A stretch of DNA of 64,000 nucleotides, taken from assembly GCA_024698705.1 (NCBI GenBank), contig JAILQX010000018.1, positions 124,001 to 188,000 of the forward strand. Direction: 5' to 3'. The stretch is from Lachnospiraceae bacterium (GTDB lineage: Bacteria; Bacillota; Clostridia; Lachnospirales; Lachnospiraceae). Positions within the stretch are counted from its first letter, which is position 1. Every line of letters starts with the position of its first letter. Below, one piece after another: positions 25,162 to 33,230 of this stretch. The position numbers and the translations under genes were made by a program. The notes beneath the pieces are model-generated. The model was not told where the DNA came from and ran no database searches. It saw nothing but the letters and a program-made list of their open reading frames with translations.

Positions 25162-27018
25162 TATGTGTACCAGCATCATCGGGACCGCAAACCACAGGAT
25201 CAGAACATATCTCACCAGTACCGTCGGGCCGAGCAATACCGTAAGCCACAGTATAAGGACCGGAAGATAAACGATCATTGCTTTCCTATCCTTCTCCCTG
25301 ATAAATCCAACGAAAGCCCAGGCAAATATCCACATCATAAAGCCCGGTGCGAACAGCATGCTTATCACAGGCACTGTCTGCTGGAACAGTTCAAGGGAAA
25401 TATTACGATAGAATCTCTCATATAACGGAAACAGACTGACTCGCTTTCCGGGTGGTTCCGTTTCAAATCCGAAATAAGAACTGTTCTCATATCTGTAGGT
25501 ATACATCTGCTGCCCGCCGTATACATTGATGATCATATCCGGATACCAGAAGCCGTAGCTGTTCACAAGCCACGCGTTGAGATAAACGAGCGGCTTTCTC
25601 ATACCGATCTTAAGCCACAGTTTTCGGTATTTTCCGGGATCTCTTTCATACGCCCCATTATCAAAGCCGGACTTGAGTATATCCGAGCATCTGGCACTGT
25701 AGGTTATCAGATAGTTTTCCGGAAGGACCTCATACAAGGTCTGTTTTTCCTCTTCCGAAAATGTTTCGGGTGCATATTTATAAACTCTTGCCATCTGCTG
25801 TATGCCTACGGTCAGCATCTCCTGATGCTCTCCGTCACTTGCATGGGTGGCAAGTTTAAGACAATGATCGGTTCCAAGATACAGGATGATACTCAATGCC
25901 ATAAGTATGACGATACGGTATTTGAATATCTTATTTCCTTTACCGGCGTTTTCTTTGGTTTCACCGGCATTCTCCCTGCGTTCACGAACGGATATCATAA
26001 GAAGGATGATGATCGCGGAAACGATATATGCATAAACACCGTTTTTGCGAAGCAGCATCATAAGAACCGACATGAGGGTCAATAGCAGAGGCTTCTCCTT
26101 TGATTCAAATATCCATTCGTACATCAGTATGATAAGCATAAGAAATGCCATCGTGAACAGTTCGTCCTTTGCCGAACAAACGGCATACATCGGAAATAGG
26201 GGGAACAGTCCGAAGAAAAAGACAAAGCCGACAACGCCCTTTCTTCCGATCCCCATATCAAACAGCTTAAGTATGAAATATCCAACCGCAAGAGAGCATA
26301 CGATCATCTGCAGCAGTGTATACACCGCGATGCCCGTATTTGTTCCCAATCCCAGTACTTCTGCCGCACGTATTATTTTCCCTAAAAGCAGCACGTGAAG
26401 CAGCGGATGATGTGCGTTGTATATATTTGTAAATGCCTGTGCGTATTCATCTGTAGCATCATAGACGAACGCTCCCGGGAAAAAGGCCATAAACGTCGGG
26501 AACCACAATATGAATATCATGGCCCATATCTTTACAAGCCGGGGTCTTGTTTCATCTGTTTTTTTTTGCGCGGATTTCGCTCTGAAGACAGACCACAGAG
26601 CATTTATCACAGGTGCCATAAATAAACCAAAGCAGATCGCTCCGGCATAAAAAAAGAGATCCTTAAAGTTAACATTATCCGTGGATTCCAGCGATGCGCC
26701 CATATGAAGGGCAAAAGACAATGCAAAAGAAAAGACATAAGCAAATACCCTGTCTCTTGCCGACGCCGATCTGAAGCCGGCCATAAGCTTATACAGGATA
26801 TATGCACCCATTCCGAAAAATAAAAATGCAAAAAAACTGTTTGTATATGTGATCCTTGATATCCTGTCGTAAATAACCGCCCCTTCCCTGCCGAGGCTGC
26901 CGGATATCGAGATCGTACCGGGGGCGACTATCCCCACCGTACCGACAGTTCCCATAAATGCAAGGATAAAAGAAAGACAGATGTCGGAGATCTTTGTGTT
27001 ATTATCACTTTTTTTCAT
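25126..27018 (-). CDS. DUF6020-like polytopic membrane protein (paralogue of the gene at 23620)
   Basis: The protein has about 630 residues and twelve or so membrane helices. The signature AFFPGAFVYDATDEYAQAF followed by NAHHPLLHVLLLG matches the same region of the convergent gene at 23620, so both belong to one family. Both also share a late segment with PVLILW and GPTVLVRY. The ATG at 27018 (MKKSDNNTK) is preferred. A frame to 27045 overlaps the upstream GT2 gene further and lacks a ribosome binding site. The gene overlaps the GT2 gene at 27005 by 14 bp, suggesting a coupled pair in which the GT2 enzyme makes a polyprenyl-phosphate sugar that this protein transfers outside (inference). Confidence 0.7.
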   Translation of the reverse strand: MKKSDNNTKISDICLSFILAFMGTVGTVGIVAPGTISISGSLGREGAVIYDRISRITYTNSFFAFLFFGMGAYILYKLMAGFRSASARDRVFAYVFSFALSFALHMGASLESTDNVNFKDLFFYAGAICFGLFMAPVINALWSVFRAKSAQKKTDETRPRLVKIWAMIFILWFPTFMAFFPGAFVYDATDEYAQAFTNIYNAHHPLLHVLLLGKIIRAAEVLGLGTNTGIAVYTLLQMIVCSLAVGYFILKLFDMGIGRKGVVGFVFFFGLFPLFPMYAVCSAKDELFTMAFLMLIILMYEWIFESKEKPLLLTLMSVLMMLLRKNGVYAYIVSAIIILLMISVRERRENAGETKENAGKGNKIFKYRIVILMALSIILYLGTDHCLKLATHASDGEHQEMLTVGIQQMARVYKYAPETFSEEEKQTLYEVLPENYLITYSARCSDILKSGFDNGAYERDPGKYRKLWLKIGMRKPLVYLNAWLVNSYGFWYPDMIINVYGGQQMYTYRYENSSYFGFETEPPGKRVSLFPLYERFYRNISLELFQQTVPVISMLFAPGFMMWIFAWAFVGFIREKDRKAMIVYLPVLILWLTVLLGPTVLVRYVLILWFAVPMMLVHILKGNTPSVTEE

Positions 27019-27949
27019 CTGTTCCGAGAACCTCTCTGACAACATACTGAGGAGCGTTGTTCATGCCTATATACATCCGTCCTATGTATTCACCGAGAAG
27101 CCCCAACATGAACAATATCATACCACCGAGAAACATTATACCCGACATGAGAGCCGAAAAACCTACAGCCACCATATCCTGCATTACGAGTTTTTTAATG
27201 ATCGTATATATTCCGTACAGGAAGCCGAAAAACGCGCATGTCATACCCGTATATGTGGCGATCCTCAAAGGCTTTACCGAAAATGCGGTAAATCCGTTCA
27301 TCCACAATCCGAGCAATTTCCCGAGAGTATATCCGGAATGTCCGACTTCACGCTCTCTGTGGTTTACGTCCACGTTGGCTATCTTCTTCGTCGATCTGAG
27401 CACAAGGCCGATGACATAGGGATATGATTTGTCATATCTGAGCATCTCATCGACGATAAATCTCCTTGCGGCAAAATAACTTGAAACATACAGTTCCTTT
27501 GGCTTTCCAAGCAAAAAACGCGTCATCTGCTCATTGATGCTGCTTCCGAAATTCCTGAACATCGAATGCTTCTTATGCTCATATCTCGCATACACGACAT
27601 CCTCGCCCTCTTCGAGCTTGTCAAGAAGCTTTCCGACTTCATTTGCGGGAGTCTGTCCGTCATCATCAAGACATACAAGTATATCTCCGGTGACATAATG
27701 GAATCCCGCCATGAGAGCAGCATGCTGTCCGAAATTTTTGGCAAGATCCACACCTGTTATATTGTCATATTTTTCCGTGAGTGAACGTATCACATTGAAA
27801 GTCCCGTCGGGACTGCAATCATTTACAAGGATGATCTCGTAAACATATCTGTCCTTCATCGACTCCATCGTGGTCATTATCTCATCGATTACTCCGGTAA
27901 GGGTCTGTTCACTTCTGTAACACGGTATGCAAAAACTTATCTTTTTCAT
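27005..27949 (-). CDS. GT2-family polyprenyl-phosphate glycosyltransferase (GtrB/ArnC-like)
   Basis: The 314-residue protein has a GT-A domain with ISFCIPCYRSEQTL, EIILVNDCSPDGT and LVCLDDDGQTP (the DxD metal site), then VNHREREVGHSGY, which is typical of ArnC/GtrB enzymes. Two C-terminal membrane helices (about 228-250 and 263-290) complete the family layout. These enzymes attach a sugar to undecaprenyl phosphate. A dTDP-Fuc4N-type aminotransferase (29849) lies upstream on the same strand, so a deoxyamino sugar is one possible donor (inference). The downstream DUF6020-like gene overlaps its end. Confidence 0.88.
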   Translation of the reverse strand: MKKISFCIPCYRSEQTLTGVIDEIMTTMESMKDRYVYEIILVNDCSPDGTFNVIRSLTEKYDNITGVDLAKNFGQHAALMAGFHYVTGDILVCLDDDGQTPANEVGKLLDKLEEGEDVVYARYEHKKHSMFRNFGSSINEQMTRFLLGKPKELYVSSYFAARRFIVDEMLRYDKSYPYVIGLVLRSTKKIANVDVNHREREVGHSGYTLGKLLGLWMNGFTAFSVKPLRIATYTGMTCAFFGFLYGIYTIIKKLVMQDMVAVGFSALMSGIMFLGGMILFMLGLLGEYIGRMYIGMNNAPQYVVREVLGTDEKK

Positions 27950-27970
27950 ATTTGTCTCCGGATGAATAGA

Positions 27971-28047
27971 ACCCTCGCCGATTAATATTTTGGCTTCGCC
28001 AAACGGCTCGGGCTACATGTCAGTTTTTTATGGAAACTCTGACACAT
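27971..28047. repeat. Copy C of a dispersed palindromic repeat (diverged)
   Basis: The gap between the genes at 27949 and 28064 holds TTTGGC-TTC-GCCAAA inside an imperfect outer stem, followed by TGTCAG (28018-28023) and CTGACACATCT (28039-28049) around an AT-rich loop. The order and the TGTCAG/CTGACACATCT part match the copies at 34474 and 49075, though this copy is diverged. Confidence 0.6.
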
Positions 28048-28063
28048 CTCCAAAAATATCGCA

Positions 28064-29812
28064 TCATTTCATAACATACACGTAAATTGTCGTGCCGTCC
28101 GCCGCTGTCAGTTCTTCTTCCACATCCCATTTGTCGGACAGATCATCAACACTGATAAATCTCCAGTCTTCTTTGTTCTTGTAAAATGACTGTTTGTAAT
28201 CGTCCAGCGGACTCAGTGCAGCCCATCCGCCTGCGAGCTGGGTGTTGCCCTTGCTCCTTTGATGATCACCCGTTATCTTTTCCGTAAATCCGACTGTGGA
28301 ATATACATCAAGAAGGTAATAATTTCGGGGATTTGAACCGGTATACTCATAGATGGCATCCCTTACGGTATTGTTCTTTTCACGCAACTCGGACTTGTAT
28401 CTTATATCATTCCTGATCGTCGAAGGAATGTATATGGCCGCGATGACCATTGCCGCCGCAAATCCCGTTATTATGAGCCATCCCGTTACTTTTTTTACCC
28501 TGTCTGTCGTAAAATCCGTCTCGATCCAGGCCATGATCAGGATACCTACCAGTATAAGGATCTCAGTTATATAAAGCGGGTGTGTTATCCTTGCATTTAC
28601 CCTGCCCCTGTAGGATATATATACCCACGATACCATTCGCATGATAAATAACACCGGCAGAGTATATGCCCATCTGATATCCTTCGCTTTAATGGCCGCA
28701 ATGACGCACAGCGCATATAAAAATACAACTATCATGTTGAACGGGATATGCTGTTTTGCATTATCCTCATAAAATGCGACCGTAGTGTCATTGTAACGGC
28801 TCCGGCCTTCCGGCAGCTTCCAGTTTACGGTATGTTTTATGTTTTCAAATACGGCCTGAGGGATACTCCTTTTATAAATACTGTGGTCCCCTGCGTATTC
28901 TGCTATCTTCTCCAAAAGCGATGCATTGACTCTTCCCGAAAGTACATAGTTATAATCAACAAGTCTGTCGTAGTCTTCTTTCAATGCATGCTGCGAATCA
29001 TAGAAGGCTTTATTTTCGTCATAACTCGGTATTCCGGTGAAATCATATACTTCTGTCCTTGCATCAAACAGTCTGTTAAATTCTTTCCATTCTTCGGATC
29101 TGTATGCATATGCATTTATCCCGACAGTCAGTGCCATGCCGGCGAGTACCAGTCCGATCGACAGGAAATACCTTTTATTGGTCTCTTTATCAAACCCTTC
29201 CGATATCCATCTGCAAAATCCCACTGTTGCCAAAAAAGGACACAGGAGCAGGAGCATCTCGCTCCTAATGTTAAATGCGACTATTGCCAGGATGATCGGC
29301 ACGAGCCTGCTCCCCACCTCATTTTCCCGGTCGGTGTAAATGAGAAACGCCGCCGTCGCCGTCAGTAATCCGCTGACAACGGTATACTGAACCATTACCA
29401 GTTCCCACAGACATATGCCGAGAGCAAATACGATATATACAATATACATGCTGCCTATAAACAGCACTCTTTTTACCGTGCTTTCGATATTATTCTGCAA
29501 AAGATTCTGTGTTCTTGCCGTTATGCATACCGCACAGAGCCACATCAGGCCTATTTCCACGATCCCCATCCACTTAAACTGCGGGTAGAATACATACAGC
29601 TGTTTTATAAGCCACGCGATCGGATACATCATCTGGATATTGTGTGCATCCGGTGTGCCGGTATATGCTCCGGACAATATATCCGCCATCAGCACATCAT
29701 CGTTCAGATCATAATAAAACCCGAATGTATAAGCTATAAAAGCAAATAATCCGCTGCAGATGATAACCGCGCATATCGAAGCGGTAAAACTGTTATTACT
29801 TTTGGTTTCCAT
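28064..29812 (-). CDS. Polytopic membrane protein of unknown family (possible GT-C enzyme)
   Basis: I do not recognise this 582-residue protein. It has an N-terminal helix followed by YYDLNDDVLMADILSGAY in the first outer loop, where the acidic pair DD recalls the catalytic loop of GT-C glycosyltransferases. Eleven or so helices follow, with a large outer loop in the middle (about 235-330). The C-terminal soluble domain (about 460-582) ends in YVYVMK. The position after an RffA-like aminotransferase gene and before a GtrB-like gene suggests a role in transferring lipid-linked sugars. The gap to its upstream neighbour is 36 bp, so it is probably co-transcribed. Confidence 0.65.
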   Translation of the reverse strand: METKSNNSFTASICAVIICSGLFAFIAYTFGFYYDLNDDVLMADILSGAYTGTPDAHNIQMMYPIAWLIKQLYVFYPQFKWMGIVEIGLMWLCAVCITARTQNLLQNNIESTVKRVLFIGSMYIVYIVFALGICLWELVMVQYTVVSGLLTATAAFLIYTDRENEVGSRLVPIILAIVAFNIRSEMLLLLCPFLATVGFCRWISEGFDKETNKRYFLSIGLVLAGMALTVGINAYAYRSEEWKEFNRLFDARTEVYDFTGIPSYDENKAFYDSQHALKEDYDRLVDYNYVLSGRVNASLLEKIAEYAGDHSIYKRSIPQAVFENIKHTVNWKLPEGRSRYNDTTVAFYEDNAKQHIPFNMIVVFLYALCVIAAIKAKDIRWAYTLPVLFIMRMVSWVYISYRGRVNARITHPLYITEILILVGILIMAWIETDFTTDRVKKVTGWLIITGFAAAMVIAAIYIPSTIRNDIRYKSELREKNNTVRDAIYEYTGSNPRNYYLLDVYSTVGFTEKITGDHQRSKGNTQLAGGWAALSPLDDYKQSFYKNKEDWRFISVDDLSDKWDVEEELTAADGTTIYVYVMK

Positions 29813-29848
29813 TTCCCTTCAATTCCTTTATCAGCAAAATGATAAGAT

Positions 29849-30979
29849 CTACTTTCTGAAAAAATCCTTCACTTTTTCACAGATATGATCCACTTCGCTT
29901 TCCTTTAATCCGTAGTATAAAGGAAGTCTTGTAAGCCTTTCGCTCTCTCTCGTCGTATATATGTCTTCACCGGCAAATCTGCAATATTTCACTCCGGCAG
30001 GTGCGCTGTGAAGAGGAATATAATGAAATACGCTTAAGATCCCGTTGGCTTTCATATATTCTATAAATCGGTCACGTTCAGTGATATCCCCGAGTTTGAT
30101 ATAAAACATGTGCGCATTGTGTTTGCAATGCTCAGGAATATAAGGTAGTTCTATAAGGCCTTTATCCGCAAGTTCTCCAAGCTGTTCATAGTAGCTGTTC
30201 CAGCTTCTCATACGGTCGGCCGTAATCTCATCGGCCATCTCGAGCTGAGCCCACAGATATGCCGCATTCAGTTCACTCGGAAGATAACTTGAACCGAAAT
30301 CCTGCCATCTGTATTTGTCAACCTGGCCTCTGTAATACTTGCTGCGGTCAGTTCCCTTTTCCCTGAATATCTCGGCTGCTTCTATATCTTTTGCATCCTT
30401 TATCAATAAGGCTCCGCCCTCTCCCATCGAAAAATTCTTGGTCTCATGGAAACTGTAGCACCCGAAGTCACCTATGCTTCCCAATGGCTTTCCCTTATAG
30501 GTCGCCATAATACCCTGAGCGGCATCCTCTATGACATAAAGATCATGCTTTTTTGCGATATCCATGATCACATCCATCTCACAGCCGACACCCGCATAAT
30601 GAACGGGCACTATCGCTCTTGTATGCTCCGTGATCGCCTGTTCAATCAGTTTCTCGTCCATGTTCATTGTATCGGGTCTGATGTCGATAAAAACAGGAGT
30701 GGCTCCCCTTAATACAAATGCATCCGCCGTCGAACAGAATGTATATGACGGCATGATGACTTCATCGCCCGGTTTTATACCCGCCAGAAGAGCGGAAAGC
30801 TCGGTCGCATGTGTGCACGATGTTGTGAGCAGCACCTTGCTGCTCCCCGTCTTTTCCTCCATCCAGGCACTGCATTTTTTTGTATATTGTCCGTCACCGC
30901 ATATTTTCTGTGCTTCCACGGCCTGTCTTATGTATTCATAGGCTTTCGGTGCAACGGGCGGCACATTAAAATTGATCAT
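29849..30979 (-). CDS. rffA: dTDP-4-amino-4,6-dideoxygalactose transaminase (RffA/WecE)
   Basis: The 376-residue PLP aminotransferase matches RffA/WecE along its length: NVPPVAPKAYEYI near the start, PSYTFCSTADAFVLRGATPVF, the aspartate in VIEDAAQGI, and the cofactor lysine in CYSFHETKNFSMGEGGAL. The enzyme turns dTDP-4-keto-6-deoxyglucose into dTDP-Fuc4N. The acetyltransferase (RffC) and the RmlA/RmlB enzymes that supply the substrate are not in this window and should lie elsewhere. GAGG lies seven bases ahead of the start. It stands between GT2 and GT-C-like genes and probably supplies one sugar of the same glycan. Confidence 0.9.
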   Translation of the reverse strand: MINFNVPPVAPKAYEYIRQAVEAQKICGDGQYTKKCSAWMEEKTGSSKVLLTTSCTHATELSALLAGIKPGDEVIMPSYTFCSTADAFVLRGATPVFIDIRPDTMNMDEKLIEQAITEHTRAIVPVHYAGVGCEMDVIMDIAKKHDLYVIEDAAQGIMATYKGKPLGSIGDFGCYSFHETKNFSMGEGGALLIKDAKDIEAAEIFREKGTDRSKYYRGQVDKYRWQDFGSSYLPSELNAAYLWAQLEMADEITADRMRSWNSYYEQLGELADKGLIELPYIPEHCKHNAHMFYIKLGDITERDRFIEYMKANGILSVFHYIPLHSAPAGVKYCRFAGEDIYTTRESERLTRLPLYYGLKESEVDHICEKVKDFFRK

Positions 30980-31034
30980 GTTATGTCCTCGTTTATGGAT
31001 ATTATAAAGTTTGAATCAAAAGGACCGGATCCGT

Positions 31035-31832
31035 TTACGGGTTATAATCTCCGTGAAGATTCTTTATGAGTATTTTCATAAGATCGCTGTTACCCTTAAC
31101 GGCACTTATCTTTGTAGGTGTCTTGCCTTCCTTGGGATAAACCCTGTCTACGGGTACTTCACAAGCCTTCAATCCCACCTGTGTTGCCCTGGTCGAAAGA
31201 TATGCGAGCAATTCGTAGGTAACAAATACATCCCTCAACGGCTGCACATCCTTATGTTCCAGATATCTCCTCGAATATGCCCTGAAATTGTTTGTTGTAT
31301 CGGTAAACTTATGCTTTGCCGTCAATGAGATCACCGGTGCATGTATCAGCTTTACCGAGAACAATCTGACCAGAGGCGTCCTTACGGCATGTCCACCCTC
31401 CAGAAACCTGGAGCCCTGAACATAATCATAGCCTTCCTTCAGTTTATCTATGAAACGTCCGACATGTTCTATACTGTCCTTGTTATTGCCGTCTATGGTC
31501 AATATCCCTTCATATCCGCGTTTTAATGCATAATATATGCCCATCCTCAACTGGGCGCCCTGCTTTCCGGGACCTTTCTTGACAAGCAGAGTGTTGACAT
31601 CCATGCTTTTAAGCATCTCCTCCGCCGTACATCCGTCCGTGGAATCTCCGTCACAAATGATGATATCCACAGCATCCGATACTCCGAATCTTTTGGCTCT
31701 TGCGAGCTCTTTTCCGATCCTGTCTCCCTCGTTGATTATGGGGATCAACAAACAGTATGCTTTTTTCTTCTCTGCGTATTCCGTATATTCGAAATCCGGA
31801 ACCCCCGCAACTTTCTCGATTCTTTCAGCCAT
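31035..31832 (-). CDS. GT2-family glycosyltransferase (DPM1-like, no membrane helices)
   Basis: The 265-residue protein has a GT-A domain with YCLLIPIINEGDRI, DIIICDGDSTDGC and ILTIDGNNKDS in the metal-site region, and a C-terminal stretch with VDRVYPKEGKTPTK. It lacks the C-terminal helices of GtrB, as do the soluble DPM1-like enzymes that make polyprenyl-phosphate sugars. The metal motif DGNNKD differs from a plain DxD. The ribosome binding site is weak. Directly upstream lies a large palindromic element (31882-32096), so it may be the first gene of a transcript or be affected by that structure. Confidence 0.8.
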   Translation of the reverse strand: MAERIEKVAGVPDFEYTEYAEKKKAYCLLIPIINEGDRIGKELARAKRFGVSDAVDIIICDGDSTDGCTAEEMLKSMDVNTLLVKKGPGKQGAQLRMGIYYALKRGYEGILTIDGNNKDSIEHVGRFIDKLKEGYDYVQGSRFLEGGHAVRTPLVRLFSVKLIHAPVISLTAKHKFTDTTNNFRAYSRRYLEHKDVQPLRDVFVTYELLAYLSTRATQVGLKACEVPVDRVYPKEGKTPTKISAVKGNSDLMKILIKNLHGDYNP

Positions 31833-31881
31833 ATCTCGTTATATTTTATCAAACTATTCCCATAAAGTAAACTTTTGCGAG

Positions 31882-32096
31882 CCGGCCCCGTATATCCGCA
31901 CGGCACAAATCATTCGCCAAACGGCACTAAGGGGTTCACCGGTTTTTTTATATGTTTTCGGGACCATTCGCAATGACGGCATCCATGCCGCTTGCTCATT
32001 TGAATTGCCGTCCGGGCAATTCATCCCTGCATACTTATGAACCCCTAAGTGCCGCTAAGCTCATTTTTACGTGCCTTTGCGGATATACGGGGCCGG
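31882..32096. other. 215-bp nested palindrome (candidate structured RNA or fold-back element)
   Basis: A perfect 19-bp outer stem (31882-31900 with 32078-32096) encloses a second 17-bp stem with one mismatch (31922-31938 with 32038-32054). The apical part holds two more hairpins: CGGCAT-CC-ATGCCG (31977-31990) and a perfect 8-bp GAATTGCC/GGCAATTC stem (32002-32022). It fills most of the 294-bp gap between the genes at 31832 and 32127. The size, perfect arms and extra hairpins exceed what a terminator needs. I know no family that fits with certainty. Confidence 0.85.
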
Positions 32097-32126
32097 ATCA
32101 TCTGTTTACCTTGCGGGATCATCCCG

Positions 32127-33218
32127 TCAGTTTTCGAGCTGCTCGGCCTCGCTTTGGTAATCCTCGAGGATACGACGAACGTTATCTAGGTGCTCATCTA
32201 TGTTCTCATGGTTCACTATGTAGGCGTCACAGTATTTGCCGGATCCGTTTATGGTATCGCGGACGCATTCGTAGATAAATCTGTTGCCCTGAGGGTCATG
32301 GTGGCATACATCCCTGTATCTCGAAAGGTCTGTCACAAGTTCTTCATCATCCTGGAAATTGAAGATCAGCACATTATCACAGGTAAGAAGACGCTCCATG
32401 GAAACCCGATAGAGTTCCAGAACATCCTCGCAATTGTCCTCGGCCACGGCCTCTTCCCAGAAAAGCACGCTGTAAGGCGGGTAATAGAACACAAAACGGG
32501 TGTCGGGATGTTCTTTTATCGTATAGATGAGATAATCCATGTTCTGTCTGCATTTTTCCAGCATTTCCTCACGGGTGCTTCTGGTATATGAACCGTCTTC
32601 ACATGACAGCTTCAGCTGTTCAACAAACGTATCATAGTCTTTTCTTGCATTTTCTTCCGAGAAAAGCTCGGCTTCTTCCCATGTATATGAGTCATCCAGT
32701 TTGAGATCATGGTAAAATCCGGCTTCAAGAGCCCTGTCTGCGGACTCCCAGAATACGTCATCATTAAAAATATACCCTGTGTCATTTATGATCCTGTCGT
32801 CATACAGATATGAGGGGTATTCCTCATAAACAGCCTCTACTTCGCTTAAAAGCTGGAACTCATTGATATCGGTCATGACGAGTTTGACCTGGTTCCCACT
32901 TTCGAATACCTTGTCAATGATCGTCTTGTAATCCCTGAATTTCGCGCCTGCATAGGATAGCTTGAGCAGTTTAAGATCCATCTCTTCAAACCATGACGAC
33001 CTGAAATTCTCCGTCATGCTCGATCCGACGATGACCGCATCGTAAGTAAAATGCTTGGCTGCTCCGGGTGTCTGGTAGACGGCATTATCCATATAGGCTT
33101 CTTCGTTAAATAAGGGTCCGTGATAGTGGTAGAAGGGGTCTTCGATGTACACAAATACTCCTATCATCACAAACAAAAGCAGTAATGTAATTGTAAAAGA
33201 CACAAGAAATCTTTTCAT
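32127..33218 (-). CDS. SGNH/DltD-like membrane-anchored protein, partner of the second MBOAT
   Basis: The 363-residue protein has one N-terminal membrane helix (about residues 5-25) and an extracytoplasmic domain. DAVIVGSSMTENF supplies the nucleophile serine of an SGNH-like fold, and DVCHHDPQGNRF near residue 315 is the probable acidic/His block. It follows the MBOAT gene at 33231 with a 12-bp gap, the same arrangement as at 2917-5838, though the two SGNH proteins are clearly different in sequence. It probably transfers acyl groups to a glycan outside the membrane. A short hairpin overlaps its stop codon. Confidence 0.72.
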   Translation of the reverse strand: MKRFLVSFTITLLLLFVMIGVFVYIEDPFYHYHGPLFNEEAYMDNAVYQTPGAAKHFTYDAVIVGSSMTENFRSSWFEEMDLKLLKLSYAGAKFRDYKTIIDKVFESGNQVKLVMTDINEFQLLSEVEAVYEEYPSYLYDDRIINDTGYIFNDDVFWESADRALEAGFYHDLKLDDSYTWEEAELFSEENARKDYDTFVEQLKLSCEDGSYTRSTREEMLEKCRQNMDYLIYTIKEHPDTRFVFYYPPYSVLFWEEAVAEDNCEDVLELYRVSMERLLTCDNVLIFNFQDDEELVTDLSRYRDVCHHDPQGNRFIYECVRDTINGSGKYCDAYIVNHENIDEHLDNVRRILEDYQSEAEQLEN

Positions 33219-33230
33219 GCTCCGGCCACA

